Positions 29,760 through 39,815 of a stretch of DNA of 64,000 nt are shown piece after piece. This DNA is from an uncultured Pelagibacteraceae bacterium (lineage in GTDB: Bacteria; Pseudomonadota; Alphaproteobacteria; Pelagibacterales; Pelagibacteraceae), in NCBI GenBank assembly GCA_902557235.1, contig CACDZR010000003.1, forward strand, positions 1 to 64,000, given 5' to 3'. Each line of letters begins with the position of its first letter. Positions within the stretch are counted from its first letter, which is position 1. Below the pieces are notes generated by a model, which ran no database searches, was not told the DNA's origin, and worked only from the letters and a program-made list of their open reading frames with translations. The position numbers and the translations under genes are program-made.

Positions 29760-31460
29760 TTAATAAAGTTTTTCTAAATCATCTTTATATTTATCTAAAA
29801 TTTTTTTTCTTTTTAGTTTTAATGTTGGTGTCAACATTCCATTGTCAATTGTAAATTCTTCTTCAATTAATTTAAATTTTTTAACTTTTTCAACCAAAGA
29901 TAAAGTTTTGTTTAAATTTTCTAAAAAAATTTCAATTTCTTTTCTATTTTCGGTACTTTCAGTAACAATTAACGCCACTAAATAAGTTTTCTTATCTCCA
30001 TAAACAAAACTTTGTTTAATTTTTTCATTTAAACATAATAAATTTTCAATTTTAGATGGTGAAATGTTATCTCCACCAAGACTAACTATTATTTCTTTTT
30101 TTCTATCAGTGATTTTTAAATTTCCATCTCCAGTGATCTCTCCAATGTCACCGGTATGCAACCAGCCATTCGTTATGACATCAGATGTCTCTTTTTTCAT
30201 ATTCCAATAACCAAGCATCACATTTTCACCTTTTACTAAAATTTCACCATCTTCAGCTATGTTTACCTGGTTTGTTTTAAAAGGAGGCCCAACTGTGTCA
30301 ATTCTGATTTTTCCAGGAATATTACAGCTCACAACAGGTGAGGCCTCTGTAAGACCGTAACCTTGAAGAGTGGGTAATCCTATAGCGTTTAAAAATTCTC
30401 CAATTTTTTGATCTAAGGCGCCACCCCCAGATACAAAGGCCTTTAGTTTTCCACCGAACTGATTTTTAATCTTTTTTCTTACTAGTTTTTCACAAAAGAA
30501 ATCAATAAATTTTTCTCTAAATGTTAAATTCTCATTATTAAGTTTTTTAATTCCGAGTGAAATGGTGGATGAAATCAATTTTTTTTTAAAACCTTTCTGT
30601 TTTGAAAAATTAATTGAAATTTTGCTGTATAAATTTTGATAAAATCTTGGGACAGCTGTCATAATTGTGGGTTTTGCAATAGACATATTTGATAACAACT
30701 TCTCTAGACTTTCAGCATAATAAATTTTTGCACCAAGGGAGATTTGAACAAATTGAACTGCATGCTCATATGAATGAGACAACGGTAACCATGTAAGAAA
30801 AGTAGGTTCACTATTTTGAACTAATTGATTTAATATTTCTTGAGCTCCTTCACAATTTGATAAAATTCCCCCATGACTAAGCATTACTCCTTTAGGATTA
30901 CCAGTTGTGCCAGATGTATAAATGATACAAGCAAGATCTTTTCTTTCAAGACTTTGATTGAAAATTATATAGGGATTTGATTTATTTTTTTTTGAATTTT
31001 CATCGAAAATATTTTCTATGTTCTCAACTTTTTCATTTATGTTTTCAATAGATAAAACTTTAATTCCATCAGAGATAAATTTTTCAATTTTTTTTAATTG
31101 GATTTCGTTTGAGACGACACAAATTTTCGGTTTACAATCATTAATAATATATTCATAGTCTTTATCAGAATAAGTTGTAAATAATGGTACTGTAACACCG
31201 CCTGCATTCATTATTGATATATCAGAGATAAGCCATTCAGGTCGATTTTCAGATAATAGTATACACCGGTCTCCTTTATTTAACTTTGTTTTTAAGTATT
31301 CAGACAAAATTTGAATTTTTGATGCAACTTGTTGCCAAGTTAAAAAATCTTTTTCATTTTCTTTTAACCATTTTAAAAATGGCTTATCAGCAATTGAGTT
31401 TATTTCTTCGTACTTTGTAAAAAAAAGTTCTACTAGACTGTTTATTTTACTTACTTGCAT
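29760..31460 (-). CDS. Long-chain acyl-CoA synthetase, AMP-binding
   Basis: IIYTSGTTGNPKGVMLSHGG, GYGLTEASPVVS, LHTGDIGEI motifs. Confidence 0.93.
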   Translation of the reverse strand: MQVSKINSLVELFFTKYEEINSIADKPFLKWLKENEKDFLTWQQVASKIQILSEYLKTKLNKGDRCILLSENRPEWLISDISIMNAGGVTVPLFTTYSDKDYEYIINDCKPKICVVSNEIQLKKIEKFISDGIKVLSIENINEKVENIENIFDENSKKNKSNPYIIFNQSLERKDLACIIYTSGTTGNPKGVMLSHGGILSNCEGAQEILNQLVQNSEPTFLTWLPLSHSYEHAVQFVQISLGAKIYYAESLEKLLSNMSIAKPTIMTAVPRFYQNLYSKISINFSKQKGFKKKLISSTISLGIKKLNNENLTFREKFIDFFCEKLVRKKIKNQFGGKLKAFVSGGGALDQKIGEFLNAIGLPTLQGYGLTEASPVVSCNIPGKIRIDTVGPPFKTNQVNIAEDGEILVKGENVMLGYWNMKKETSDVITNGWLHTGDIGEITGDGNLKITDRKKEIIVSLGGDNISPSKIENLLCLNEKIKQSFVYGDKKTYLVALIVTESTENRKEIEIFLENLNKTLSLVEKVKKFKLIEEEFTIDNGMLTPTLKLKRKKILDKYKDDLEKLY

Positions 31461-31464
31461 AATT

Positions 31465-31549
31465 TGGTGGGCGAAGAGAGAATCGAACTCTCACTTCTTG
31501 CGAAACACGATTTTGAGTCGTGCGCGTCTACCAGTTCCGCCATTCGCCC
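31465..31549 (-). tRNA. tRNA-Leu (CAA), CCA encoded
   Basis: Reverse complement GGGCGAA...TTCGCCC-ACCA, anticodon loop CTCAAAA, long variable arm, GTTCGAT T loop. Confidence 0.96.
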
Positions 31550-31607
31550 TGATTATTAAATAATTTATTAAATAGTATAAGAACTAAAATTATATTAAAA
31601 CCAAAAA

Positions 31608-32213
31608 ATGTTTAAAAATCTTTACAAAAAATGTTTAGATTTGGCAGGTCACAAAAGTTCTAAATATTACTTAGCGATTGTGTCATTTGTTGAAAGTTCA
31701 TTTTTTCCTATTCCTCCAGACGTTATGGTTATTCCTATGGTAATCTCCAAAAAAACTGATTTTAAAAAGATTTTTTTTATAACTACAATATTTTCAGTTT
31801 TGGGCGGTATACTCGGTTATGTAATTGGAGCATTCTTTTTCGAATTTGGAGCACACATTATGAATTTTTATGGTTATGAGGATAAACTATATGATTTAAA
31901 AGAAAGCTTGGTTAAAAATGATGGTTTTTATGCTTGGTTAGGAATACTTTTTTTAGCAGGTTTTACTCCTCTCCCTTATAAAGTTTTTACGATTGCAAGT
32001 GGTCTGATAGGATTTAACTTTTTAATTTTTGTTTTGATAAGTTTAATTTCTAGAGGGTTAAGATTTTTTTTAGTGTCATATCTCTCTTATAAGTTTGGGT
32101 ACTTATTTAATGAATTTATGGATAAACATGGGTCAAAATGGTTTACAATAATTGGAATTATAATTGTTATTGTTGGATTAGTAGTTTATCTAATTTTTAA
32201 ATCTAATGTTTAA
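31608..32213 (+). CDS. YqaA/DedA-family membrane protein
   Basis: FVESSFFPIPPDVMVIPMV and FTPLPYKVFTIASGL motifs. Confidence 0.87.
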   Translation: MFKNLYKKCLDLAGHKSSKYYLAIVSFVESSFFPIPPDVMVIPMVISKKTDFKKIFFITTIFSVLGGILGYVIGAFFFEFGAHIMNFYGYEDKLYDLKESLVKNDGFYAWLGILFLAGFTPLPYKVFTIASGLIGFNFLIFVLISLISRGLRFFLVSYLSYKFGYLFNEFMDKHGSKWFTIIGIIIVIVGLVVYLIFKSNV

Positions 32214-32691
32214 TATAAAAGCTGAATTTTATTTAAAAATAATTTTTCTATTTAGCTTTATTGCTCTTATTTCTGCTTTTTTTATAGAACATATTCTTGG
32301 ACATCAGCCTTGTAATTTATGTTTAATAGAAAGAATTCCGTATGGATTAAGTATTATGATAATAATGGCGATTTTTTTAATTAAAAAAAATCAAAAATCA
32401 TTAGTTTTGTTATTAATTTTTACTTTTATCTTCTCTCTTATAATTTCATTTTACCATTTTGGAATTGAACAAGGTTTTTTTGAGGAATCATCTATTTGTG
32501 GAGTTAAGAGTTTTACTGAAAGTATCACCAAAGAAGATTTACTTAAACAATTAAGTGAAAAAACAATAAGTTGTAGAGATGTGACATTTAGGATTTTTGG
32601 ATTATCACTCACAAGTATTAATATTGTAATCAGTTTATTATTTATTATAACGCTTTTAAAAATTTTTAATGAATATGAAAAAAACCAATAA
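32206..32691 (+). CDS. dsbB: Disulfide bond formation protein B
   Basis: GHQPCNLCLIERIPY CxxC motif and four TM segments. Confidence 0.85.
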   Translation: MFNIKAEFYLKIIFLFSFIALISAFFIEHILGHQPCNLCLIERIPYGLSIMIIMAIFLIKKNQKSLVLLLIFTFIFSLIISFYHFGIEQGFFEESSICGVKSFTESITKEDLLKQLSEKTISCRDVTFRIFGLSLTSINIVISLLFIITLLKIFNEYEKNQ

Positions 32692-33205
32692 AAGAGTTCA
32701 AGAATTTATTAGAGTTGATCATGCTGGAGAGAGAGGTGCAGTGAAGATCTATGAAGGTCAATTGTTAGCTTTAAATACTATTGTAAAAAATGAAAGTTTA
32801 AAAAAAACAATTGAAGATATGAAAGAGCACGAAATAGAACATTGTCAATTTTTTGAAGACGAAATAAAAAAAAGAAATATCGAACCAACAAAATTTTTGC
32901 CTTTATGGGACTTATTAGGTGTTGGATTGGGATTTGGCTCTACATTATTAGGTAAAAAAGCTGCAATGCTATGTACGGCATCTGTTGAAGAAATTATTGA
33001 TAAACATTATTTAGATCAAATTAATCAACTAGGTCCTGAAGAAGAAGAATTAAAAAAGAAAATAATAAAATTTAGACAAGATGAATTAGATCATAAGGAT
33101 ATTGCTTATGAGGAGGGTGCAACCAAAAAAGGATTTTATGCTATAATGGATAGAATTATCAAAACTGGATCTAAATTAGCAATAAATATCTCTGAGAAAA
33201 TTTAA
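32669..33205 (+). CDS. coq7: Demethoxyubiquinone hydroxylase (Coq7)
   Basis: RVDHAGERGAVKIYEGQ, EHEIEHC and DELDHKDIAYEEGA di-iron motifs. Confidence 0.93.
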   Translation: MNMKKTNKRVQEFIRVDHAGERGAVKIYEGQLLALNTIVKNESLKKTIEDMKEHEIEHCQFFEDEIKKRNIEPTKFLPLWDLLGVGLGFGSTLLGKKAAMLCTASVEEIIDKHYLDQINQLGPEEEELKKKIIKFRQDELDHKDIAYEEGATKKGFYAIMDRIIKTGSKLAINISEKI

Positions 33206-33207
33206 TT

Positions 33208-33777
33208 TTAAGCTTCTAACTCAACATCCCAATACAAATAATCCATCCAACTTTTGTGTAAATAATTTGGAGGGAAATTCTTTCCATTTCTATGTAAATC
33301 TTCAGTTGATGGTTGATAAGGATATTGATTGAGCTTCATTCCAGAAGTTTTTAATAATTTTCCACCTTTTCTTACATTGCATGCTGAACATGCTGTCACA
33401 ACATTATCCCAATGTGTTTCTCCACCTTTTGATCTTGGCAACAAATGATCAAAAGTTAATTCCTCTCCACTTCCACAATATTGACATGAAAATTTATCCC
33501 TTAAAAAAACATTAAATCTTGTGAAACTTGGTTTAGATTGTGGAATTATGTAGTCTTTAAGAGCAATAACGCTTGGAAGCTGCATTTTAAATGATGGACT
33601 TCTTACAATTTTATCATAACTGCTTACTATAATTACTCTATCTAAAAAAACTGACTTTACTGTATCTTGCCAAGACCATAATGATAAAGGGTAATAGCTT
33701 AAAGGCCTATAATCAGCATTTAAAACTAATGCAGGACATTTCTCTAGTGAGACGTCTTGTTCAATAAAGTTGTTCAT
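33208..33777 (-). CDS. HNH endonuclease family protein
   Basis: CQYCGSGEELTFDHLLPRSKGGETHWDNVVTACSACNVRKG. Confidence 0.92.
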   Translation of the reverse strand: MNNFIEQDVSLEKCPALVLNADYRPLSYYPLSLWSWQDTVKSVFLDRVIIVSSYDKIVRSPSFKMQLPSVIALKDYIIPQSKPSFTRFNVFLRDKFSCQYCGSGEELTFDHLLPRSKGGETHWDNVVTACSACNVRKGGKLLKTSGMKLNQYPYQPSTEDLHRNGKNFPPNYLHKSWMDYLYWDVELEA

Positions 33778-33822
33778 AGGTTAATTTTAACTTAAATGAA
33801 AAATGATTTCAACATTAAGAAC

Positions 33823-34476
33823 TTATTTAATTTTTTTTAAAATATAATTTAATGCTATGCTAGAAGCTTCGATTGGAATATGATGGTCACAGTTCTTAAT
33901 TAAATGGGTCTCTATTTCAATATTAGATCTAATAAAGAAATCTTTTGCCTCTAACATATAGTTGGGTGAGACAACTTGATCAGAATCACCATGAATTAAA
34001 AGAATATTTGTTGAAGTTTTTTTTCTTTGCTTGAGATCATCTTGATTAATAATCTTGCCAGAAAAACCTACTACACAACTAAATTTATTTTTAGATGTAA
34101 GCCCTAAATTAATTGACATCATGCATCCTTGACTAAAACCAGATAAACAAATCTTATCGTTATCTAAATTATATTTAGTTTTTACTTCATCTATGAATTG
34201 ATTGAGTTTTTTTTCAGCCTTGATTGATTCATTTAAAATGTATTTTGGATCATCTTTTGTTAGATCAAACCATTGATACCCAGATGGATTTATCGGACAA
34301 GTCTCATGACCATTCGGGCAGAGAAAAATTGTATTTGTGAGGTGTCTTTTCCAATTTAATGAAAGCATACTTATATCTTTACCATCACCTCCGTACCCAT
34401 GTAATAAAATTACTGCATTTTCAATTTTCACATCTTTTTCTGGTTTTATAATGGTTGTATCAAGGCAAAATGTCAT
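33823..34476 (-). CDS. Phospholipase/carboxylesterase family alpha/beta hydrolase
   Basis: LLHGYGGDGKD, LSGFSQGCMMSI, HGDSDQVV, CDHHIP. Confidence 0.9.
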   Translation of the reverse strand: MTFCLDTTIIKPEKDVKIENAVILLHGYGGDGKDISMLSLNWKRHLTNTIFLCPNGHETCPINPSGYQWFDLTKDDPKYILNESIKAEKKLNQFIDEVKTKYNLDNDKICLSGFSQGCMMSINLGLTSKNKFSCVVGFSGKIINQDDLKQRKKTSTNILLIHGDSDQVVSPNYMLEAKDFFIRSNIEIETHLIKNCDHHIPIEASSIALNYILKKIK

Positions 34477-34525
34477 AGTAATTGATTTATGTTTTTTTAT
34501 CTATAAAACAGCCTACTATAAATTT

Positions 34526-34729
34526 ATGATTTCTGGAATATTAGTAAAAATTTTATCAATAATATTATTGGTGGCGGTTGGTTTAGTTCTAATTCTTGGT
34601 ATTGGAACTTTATTTAAAGGTGGAGAAACTAGTAAAAAATACTCTAATAAATTAATGCAATTAAGAGTTTTGCTGCAATTTATAGCAATTATAGCCTTAG
34701 TAGCTTTTGCATATTTTTTTAAAAGTTAA
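34526..34729 (+). CDS. HIG1-like twin-transmembrane protein, 67 aa
   Basis: MISGILVKILSIILLVAVGLVLILGIGTLFKGGETSKKYSNKLMQLRVLLQFIAIIALVAFAYFFKS; start moved from 34337 to 34526. Confidence 0.78.
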   Translation: MISGILVKILSIILLVAVGLVLILGIGTLFKGGETSKKYSNKLMQLRVLLQFIAIIALVAFAYFFKS

Positions 34730-35235
34730 TTAAAATTACTCAACCACTTAATAAATTTTTCATCCACAAAGTCGATTGATCCAATTATTCTCGCAAACTC
34801 AAGTCCATCTTTATTAAAAAGTATAGTTGTAGGAAGACCTCTTAATTTAAATTTTTTTGCCAATGTATTAGGCGGATCAAAATATATTTCTAAATTTTTT
34901 ATCTTCAAATCTTCAAAGAAAGTTAAAGATTTCTGACTAGTATCTTTACCAATATTTATAGGAAATATCTTTAGATTATCCAAATTTGGATTTTCAACTA
35001 ATAAATCTAAAGATGGCATTTCATCTTTACATGGAGCACACCAAGTTGCCCAAAAATTCAATAAAACTAGATTTCCTTTATAATCATTTAAGTTTAATTC
35101 TTTATTTTTCACGTTTAAAAACGTTATATCACTGTAATTTTTTAACTCTTTATTGATAACTAAATTTTTTATACCAGTAGCTTCGCTAGCAAAAGAATTT
35201 GATAGCATTAGAATAAATATTATTAATAATCTCAT
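34726..35235 (-). CDS. TlpA-like thioredoxin-fold protein
   Basis: Signal peptide; NFWATWCAPCKDEMPSL. Confidence 0.9.
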   Translation of the reverse strand: MRLLIIFILMLSNSFASEATGIKNLVINKELKNYSDITFLNVKNKELNLNDYKGNLVLLNFWATWCAPCKDEMPSLDLLVENPNLDNLKIFPINIGKDTSQKSLTFFEDLKIKNLEIYFDPPNTLAKKFKLRGLPTTILFNKDGLEFARIIGSIDFVDEKFIKWLSNFN

Positions 35236-35259
35236 GTTAAATAGGTATAATTAACTATC

Positions 35260-36651
35260 ATGGTAAAAAATAAAAACAACCAGACAATATGGAATACAAG
35301 AATTAAAAATAATTCGTCTAATCTCTCACAAAAAATAGGTAGCTCTATTGATGTAGATAAAAGACTTTATAAAGAAGATATAACTGGTTCTATTGCTCAT
35401 GTAGAAATGTTATTTAAACAAAGAATAATTTCTTTTAGAACAAAAAATAAGATTATTTATGGATTAAATAAAATTAAAAAAGAAATATCTAATAAAAAAT
35501 TTGAATTTAATAAAAAATACGAGGACATTCATATTAATATAGAAAAACGACTGTTTCAAATAATTGGTGAAGAAGCGGGATATGTTCACACAGCAAGGTC
35601 TAGAAACGACCAGGTAATAACCGATTTTAAGATCTGGATTAAATCTGCAAATCAAAAAATTAGTGTGATGTTAAATAACGTAATTAAAAATTCAATTAAT
35701 TTAGCAGAAAAAAATGTAGATACTATAATGCCAGGTTTTACTCATTTGAAAAATGCACAAGCAGTTTCATTTGCACACTATCTTATGGCATACGTAGAGA
35801 TGTTTAAAAGAGACAAAGACAGATTTAAGAATAATTTAAACAGTTTAAATGAAAACCCATTAGGTGTTGCTGCATTAACTGGAACTTCATTTAACATTGA
35901 CAGGAACTATACAACAAAAAAACTTGGTTTTGAAAAGCCTACAAATAATTCAATCGATACTGTAGCGGATAGAGATTTTGTTTTAGATTTTCTTTACAGT
36001 GTTTCTGTTTGTTCGTTGCATTTATCAAGAATTTCTGAGGAATTAATTATCTGGAATTCTGATGGTTTTAATCTGATTAACCTCTCAGATAAAATAGTAA
36101 CTGGTTCATCAATAATGCCACAAAAAAAAAATCCTGATCTTTTAGAGTACTTAAGAGGTAAATCTGGAATTACTTTTGGTAATTTATTTTCAATGTTTAC
36201 TATATTAAAAGGATTGCCTCTTTCATACTTCAAAGATCTTCAAGATGATAAAGAAATTATTTTTAAATCATATGATGTTCTTTTTCAAAGTTTAAAAATA
36301 TTTAGTGAAATTCTTAAGAATGTAAGTCCTAATAAAAAAAGAATGCTTGAATTAGCATACTCTGGTTACATTACTGCAACAGATTTAGCAGATTATTTAG
36401 TTAAGAATAATTCAATGTCTTTTAGAAAAGCTTACCAAAAAACAGCTTTGCTAGTGAATTTAGCTGAAAAGAAAAAGAAAAAACTAAATGAGTTATCCTT
36501 GGAAGACTTAAAAAAGGTAGAACCAACATTAACAAAAGATGTACTAAAAGTGTTTGATTTAAAGAATTCTGTCAATTCCAAAAAATCTTATGGTGGAACA
36601 TCTTTTGATAATATCAAAAAGATGATAAGGAAATATAAAAAATTAAGATGA
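35260..36651 (+). CDS. argH: Argininosuccinate lyase
   Basis: GSSIMPQKKNPD signature; HTARSRNDQV. Confidence 0.96.
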   Translation: MVKNKNNQTIWNTRIKNNSSNLSQKIGSSIDVDKRLYKEDITGSIAHVEMLFKQRIISFRTKNKIIYGLNKIKKEISNKKFEFNKKYEDIHINIEKRLFQIIGEEAGYVHTARSRNDQVITDFKIWIKSANQKISVMLNNVIKNSINLAEKNVDTIMPGFTHLKNAQAVSFAHYLMAYVEMFKRDKDRFKNNLNSLNENPLGVAALTGTSFNIDRNYTTKKLGFEKPTNNSIDTVADRDFVLDFLYSVSVCSLHLSRISEELIIWNSDGFNLINLSDKIVTGSSIMPQKKNPDLLEYLRGKSGITFGNLFSMFTILKGLPLSYFKDLQDDKEIIFKSYDVLFQSLKIFSEILKNVSPNKKRMLELAYSGYITATDLADYLVKNNSMSFRKAYQKTALLVNLAEKKKKKLNELSLEDLKKVEPTLTKDVLKVFDLKNSVNSKKSYGGTSFDNIKKMIRKYKKLR

Positions 36652-36782
36652 TTAAAAAAATTATATTTGTTATTTTAGTTTGTTGTATTTTAGTTTCTTG
36701 TGGAAAGAAAGGTGATCCTGAATATAAAGCTTTAAATGAAGAAATTAAAATACCAACAATTATAATTAACAAAATTTCATGA
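36648..36782 (+). CDS. Small LptM/YifL-like lipoprotein, 44 aa
   Basis: MIKKIIFVILVCCILVSCGKKGDPEYKAL...; lipobox LVSC-G; ATGA overlap with both argH and lysA. Not in the ORF track. Confidence 0.8.
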   Translation: MIKKIIFVILVCCILVSCGKKGDPEYKALNEEIKIPTIIINKIS

Positions 36783-37993
36783 AATATATTAATAAAAGAC
36801 TAACAGTGGAAAAAGTTAATTTCCAGAGAATTGCTAAAAAATTTGGAACACCTTTTTATTGTTATTCATATTCAAAATTAAAAGAAAATGTAAATAAATT
36901 TAAAAAAAATTTTAAATCTTTTTCACCATTAATTTGTTTTGCAGTAAAATCTAATACCAATATCAATTTAATTAGAGAAATTAAAAAATTTGGTTTGGGA
37001 GCTGATGTAGTTTCTTTAGGCGAACTTATGATGGCCTTAAAAGCAGGGATAAAACCAAATAAAATAGTATTTTCTGGAGTTGGAAAAACTTCTGGCGAAC
37101 TGAATTTTGCAATAAATAAGCAAATACTTCTCATTAATGCTGAGTCATTGAGTGAAATAATGGAAATAAATAGACTTGCAAAATTAAGAAACAAAAAAGT
37201 TAGAGTTGGGGTTAGACTTAATCCTAACACAGATGCAAAAACACTAAATCAAATTTCTACAGGAAAAAAAGAGAATAAATTTGGAGTAAATAAAATTACA
37301 TTTCATAAAATTGTCAATTTTTGTAAAAATTCAAAAAATATAGATTTAAAATGTTTGAGTGTTCACATAGGCAGCCAAATATTAGATCATAAACCCTATG
37401 GAAAAATGCTCAAAGCTGTCAGCCATATCTTAGACAAGACTAATCATCAATTCGAATTTATTGATTTAGGCGGAGGTATGGGAATTAATTATTCTGATAA
37501 AAACAAAACACTTAATTATAAAAAATATAACACTGCAATTAATAATTTTCTAAAAAAACATAAAGTAAAAATTATATTTGAACCCGGCAGATCTATAATT
37601 GGCAATACTGGTGTGTTAATTACTAAAGTCATTTATATTAAAGACAGTGGTAGAAAAAAATTTATAATTTTAGATGCTGCCATGAATGATCTTATGAGAC
37701 CTGCATTATATGGAGCGCTTCATAGAACATTGCCAGTAATAAAATCTAATAAAATATCAAATACAATTTATGAATTCGTTGGTCCAATTTGTGAAAGTAC
37801 TGATAAATTTATAACGTTAAAAAAATTTCAAAAATTAGAGGAAAAAGACCTAATAGCTATATGCGATGTTGGCGCTTATGGTATGTCTTTAAGCTCTAAT
37901 TACAATTTAAGACCTAAACCAATAGAATTATTAATTAAAGGTTCAAAAATTAATGTAATTAGAAAAAGACAGAAGCACACGGAAATAATCTAG
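36779..37993 (+). CDS. lysA: Diaminopimelate decarboxylase
   Basis: FAVKSNTNINLI PLP site, HIGSQILD, GGGMGINY, CESTDKF. Confidence 0.95.
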   Translation: MKYINKRLTVEKVNFQRIAKKFGTPFYCYSYSKLKENVNKFKKNFKSFSPLICFAVKSNTNINLIREIKKFGLGADVVSLGELMMALKAGIKPNKIVFSGVGKTSGELNFAINKQILLINAESLSEIMEINRLAKLRNKKVRVGVRLNPNTDAKTLNQISTGKKENKFGVNKITFHKIVNFCKNSKNIDLKCLSVHIGSQILDHKPYGKMLKAVSHILDKTNHQFEFIDLGGGMGINYSDKNKTLNYKKYNTAINNFLKKHKVKIIFEPGRSIIGNTGVLITKVIYIKDSGRKKFIILDAAMNDLMRPALYGALHRTLPVIKSNKISNTIYEFVGPICESTDKFITLKKFQKLEEKDLIAICDVGAYGMSLSSNYNLRPKPIELLIKGSKINVIRKRQKHTEII

Positions 37994-38004
37994 ATTTTAA
38001 CACA

Positions 38005-38706
38005 ATGTTAAGAAACTTTATATTTTCATTATTTTTTTTTACTGGAATTATTATTATTTCAATAATTTTTTTACCCTCATTTTTCTTGCCTAAACAAGTA
38101 GTGTTATTTGGTGGCAAGTTAATGGGTCACTGGACGGGTTTTTGCTTAAAATTTTTTCTCTCAACTAAAATAATAGTTAAAGGAACTGAAAATATTATTA
38201 AAAATGAAAAATTTTTTATAGCAGCATCACATCAGTCAATGTTTGAAACTTTCTTTCTTCAAACTTTATTTAACTCTCCGGTATTTATTCTTAAGAAAGA
38301 ATTATTACTTATACCTATATTCGGATGGTATCTAAAAAAAATTGGATCCATATCAATAAAAAGAGGTCAAATTACCAAAGATAATCTTAATTTTTACGAT
38401 GAAATTTCAAGCACGGTCAAAAATTCAGACAGACCTCTAATAATTTTTCCTCAAGGAACTAGAGTTTTGCCAAATGAGAGGCCACCTTTCAAAAAAGGAG
38501 CCTCTAGAATTTATGAGAAACTTAAAATTGCTTGTCAACCAGTTGCAATTAATTCTGGATATGTCTGGCCTAAATTGGGGAAAAAAATTAGTAATAAAAC
38601 AATTACAATATCTATAATGCCTAAAATAAATAACAATTTAGACAAGGAAATTTTTCTTAAGACTTTAGAAGATAAAATTTATTCGGAATTAAATCTTATG
38701 AATTAG
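38005..38706 (+). CDS. plsC: 1-acyl-sn-glycerol-3-phosphate acyltransferase
   Basis: ASHQSMFET (HX4D-like) and IIFPQGTR motifs. Confidence 0.88.
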   Translation: MLRNFIFSLFFFTGIIIISIIFLPSFFLPKQVVLFGGKLMGHWTGFCLKFFLSTKIIVKGTENIIKNEKFFIAASHQSMFETFFLQTLFNSPVFILKKELLLIPIFGWYLKKIGSISIKRGQITKDNLNFYDEISSTVKNSDRPLIIFPQGTRVLPNERPPFKKGASRIYEKLKIACQPVAINSGYVWPKLGKKISNKTITISIMPKINNNLDKEIFLKTLEDKIYSELNLMN

Positions 38707-39815
38707 CCTTTCATGGGCATCACCACATAGATGCTATCAAAATCACTAGGATCTTTTATTAAAGCTGGAGATCCAGTATCATTTAAAAAAAACTCTATTT
38801 TTTCACCGTCAAGCTGTGATGCAACATCAATTAAATATCTTGAATTAAAACTAATTTCTAAATCATGATCAAATTGAACGCCTAGAGTTTCATTACCATC
38901 TCCACTGGTAGTATTGTTAACTGAAAGATTTAACATATCTTTAGATAATTTAAACTTAACTCCATCCTTTTTATCTAACGATACTGATGCGACCCTATCA
39001 ATAGATCCTAAAAATGATTTTAGATTCGTCTCTAATTTTTTTTGGTTATTTTTGGGAATTACTTGAACATAATTTGGAAATTTTCCATCAATCAATTTAG
39101 AAATTAGAATACTATTAGTTAATTCAAACTTAATTTTTGATTTTAAGTTGGATATTTTAAGATCACCATCATAATTATCTAGTAAAGAGCAAAGTTGGAA
39201 AATAGTTTTTTTTGGAAGAATAATTGGGTCAAAATTTATTTTTTCACTTAATCTTATTTTTGAAATTGACATTCTATGACTATCGGTTGCAACGGCGGTT
39301 AAATAGATCTTATCCTCGACTTCAGTCTGATGAAAATATATTCCACTTAAGTAATGACGTGTTTCATCATTTGATATTGAAAATTTACACTTATTAAGTA
39401 ATTTTAAAAAATGTTTGGAATTTATTACAAACGTATTATCATTAAAATTTTCCTCAGTGAGTGGAAACTCTGAGGAATTTATACAATTTAAATTAAAAAT
39501 TGATTTTTCAGATTCTAGTTGAAGTTTATTTTGGCTATTCATAGATAGGTTTAATTTTTTATCTGAAGAAAATTTCCTAACAATATCAAACATTATTGAG
39601 GAAGTAGTAGTTGTATTTCCCTCTTCTAAAATTTCAACATTTTCTATTTGATGAATAAAAATCAAATCGAGATCTGTGGCTGTGATAGTTAGTTTTGAAT
39701 TACTTGCGTCGAGTAAAACATTAGAAAGTATTTGTAATGTGCTCCTTTTTTCTATAACACCCTGACAGTAGCTTAGGGCTTCCTGAAGCTCTTTTTGATT
39801 AACGTTAAATTTCAT
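38703..39815 (-). CDS. dnaN: DNA polymerase III beta sliding clamp
   Basis: MKFNVNQKELQEALSYCQGVIEKRSTLQILSNVLL...; adjacent to dnaA. Confidence 0.95.
   Translation of the reverse strand: MKFNVNQKELQEALSYCQGVIEKRSTLQILSNVLLDASNSKLTITATDLDLIFIHQIENVEILEEGNTTTTSSIMFDIVRKFSSDKKLNLSMNSQNKLQLESEKSIFNLNCINSSEFPLTEENFNDNTFVINSKHFLKLLNKCKFSISNDETRHYLSGIYFHQTEVEDKIYLTAVATDSHRMSISKIRLSEKINFDPIILPKKTIFQLCSLLDNYDGDLKISNLKSKIKFELTNSILISKLIDGKFPNYVQVIPKNNQKKLETNLKSFLGSIDRVASVSLDKKDGVKFKLSKDMLNLSVNNTTSGDGNETLGVQFDHDLEISFNSRYLIDVASQLDGEKIEFFLNDTGSPALIKDPSDFDSIYVVMPMKG

Noticed and set aside
36862-37230. 122-aa minus ORF antisense to lysA
   Set aside because: Shadow ORF over a confident gene.
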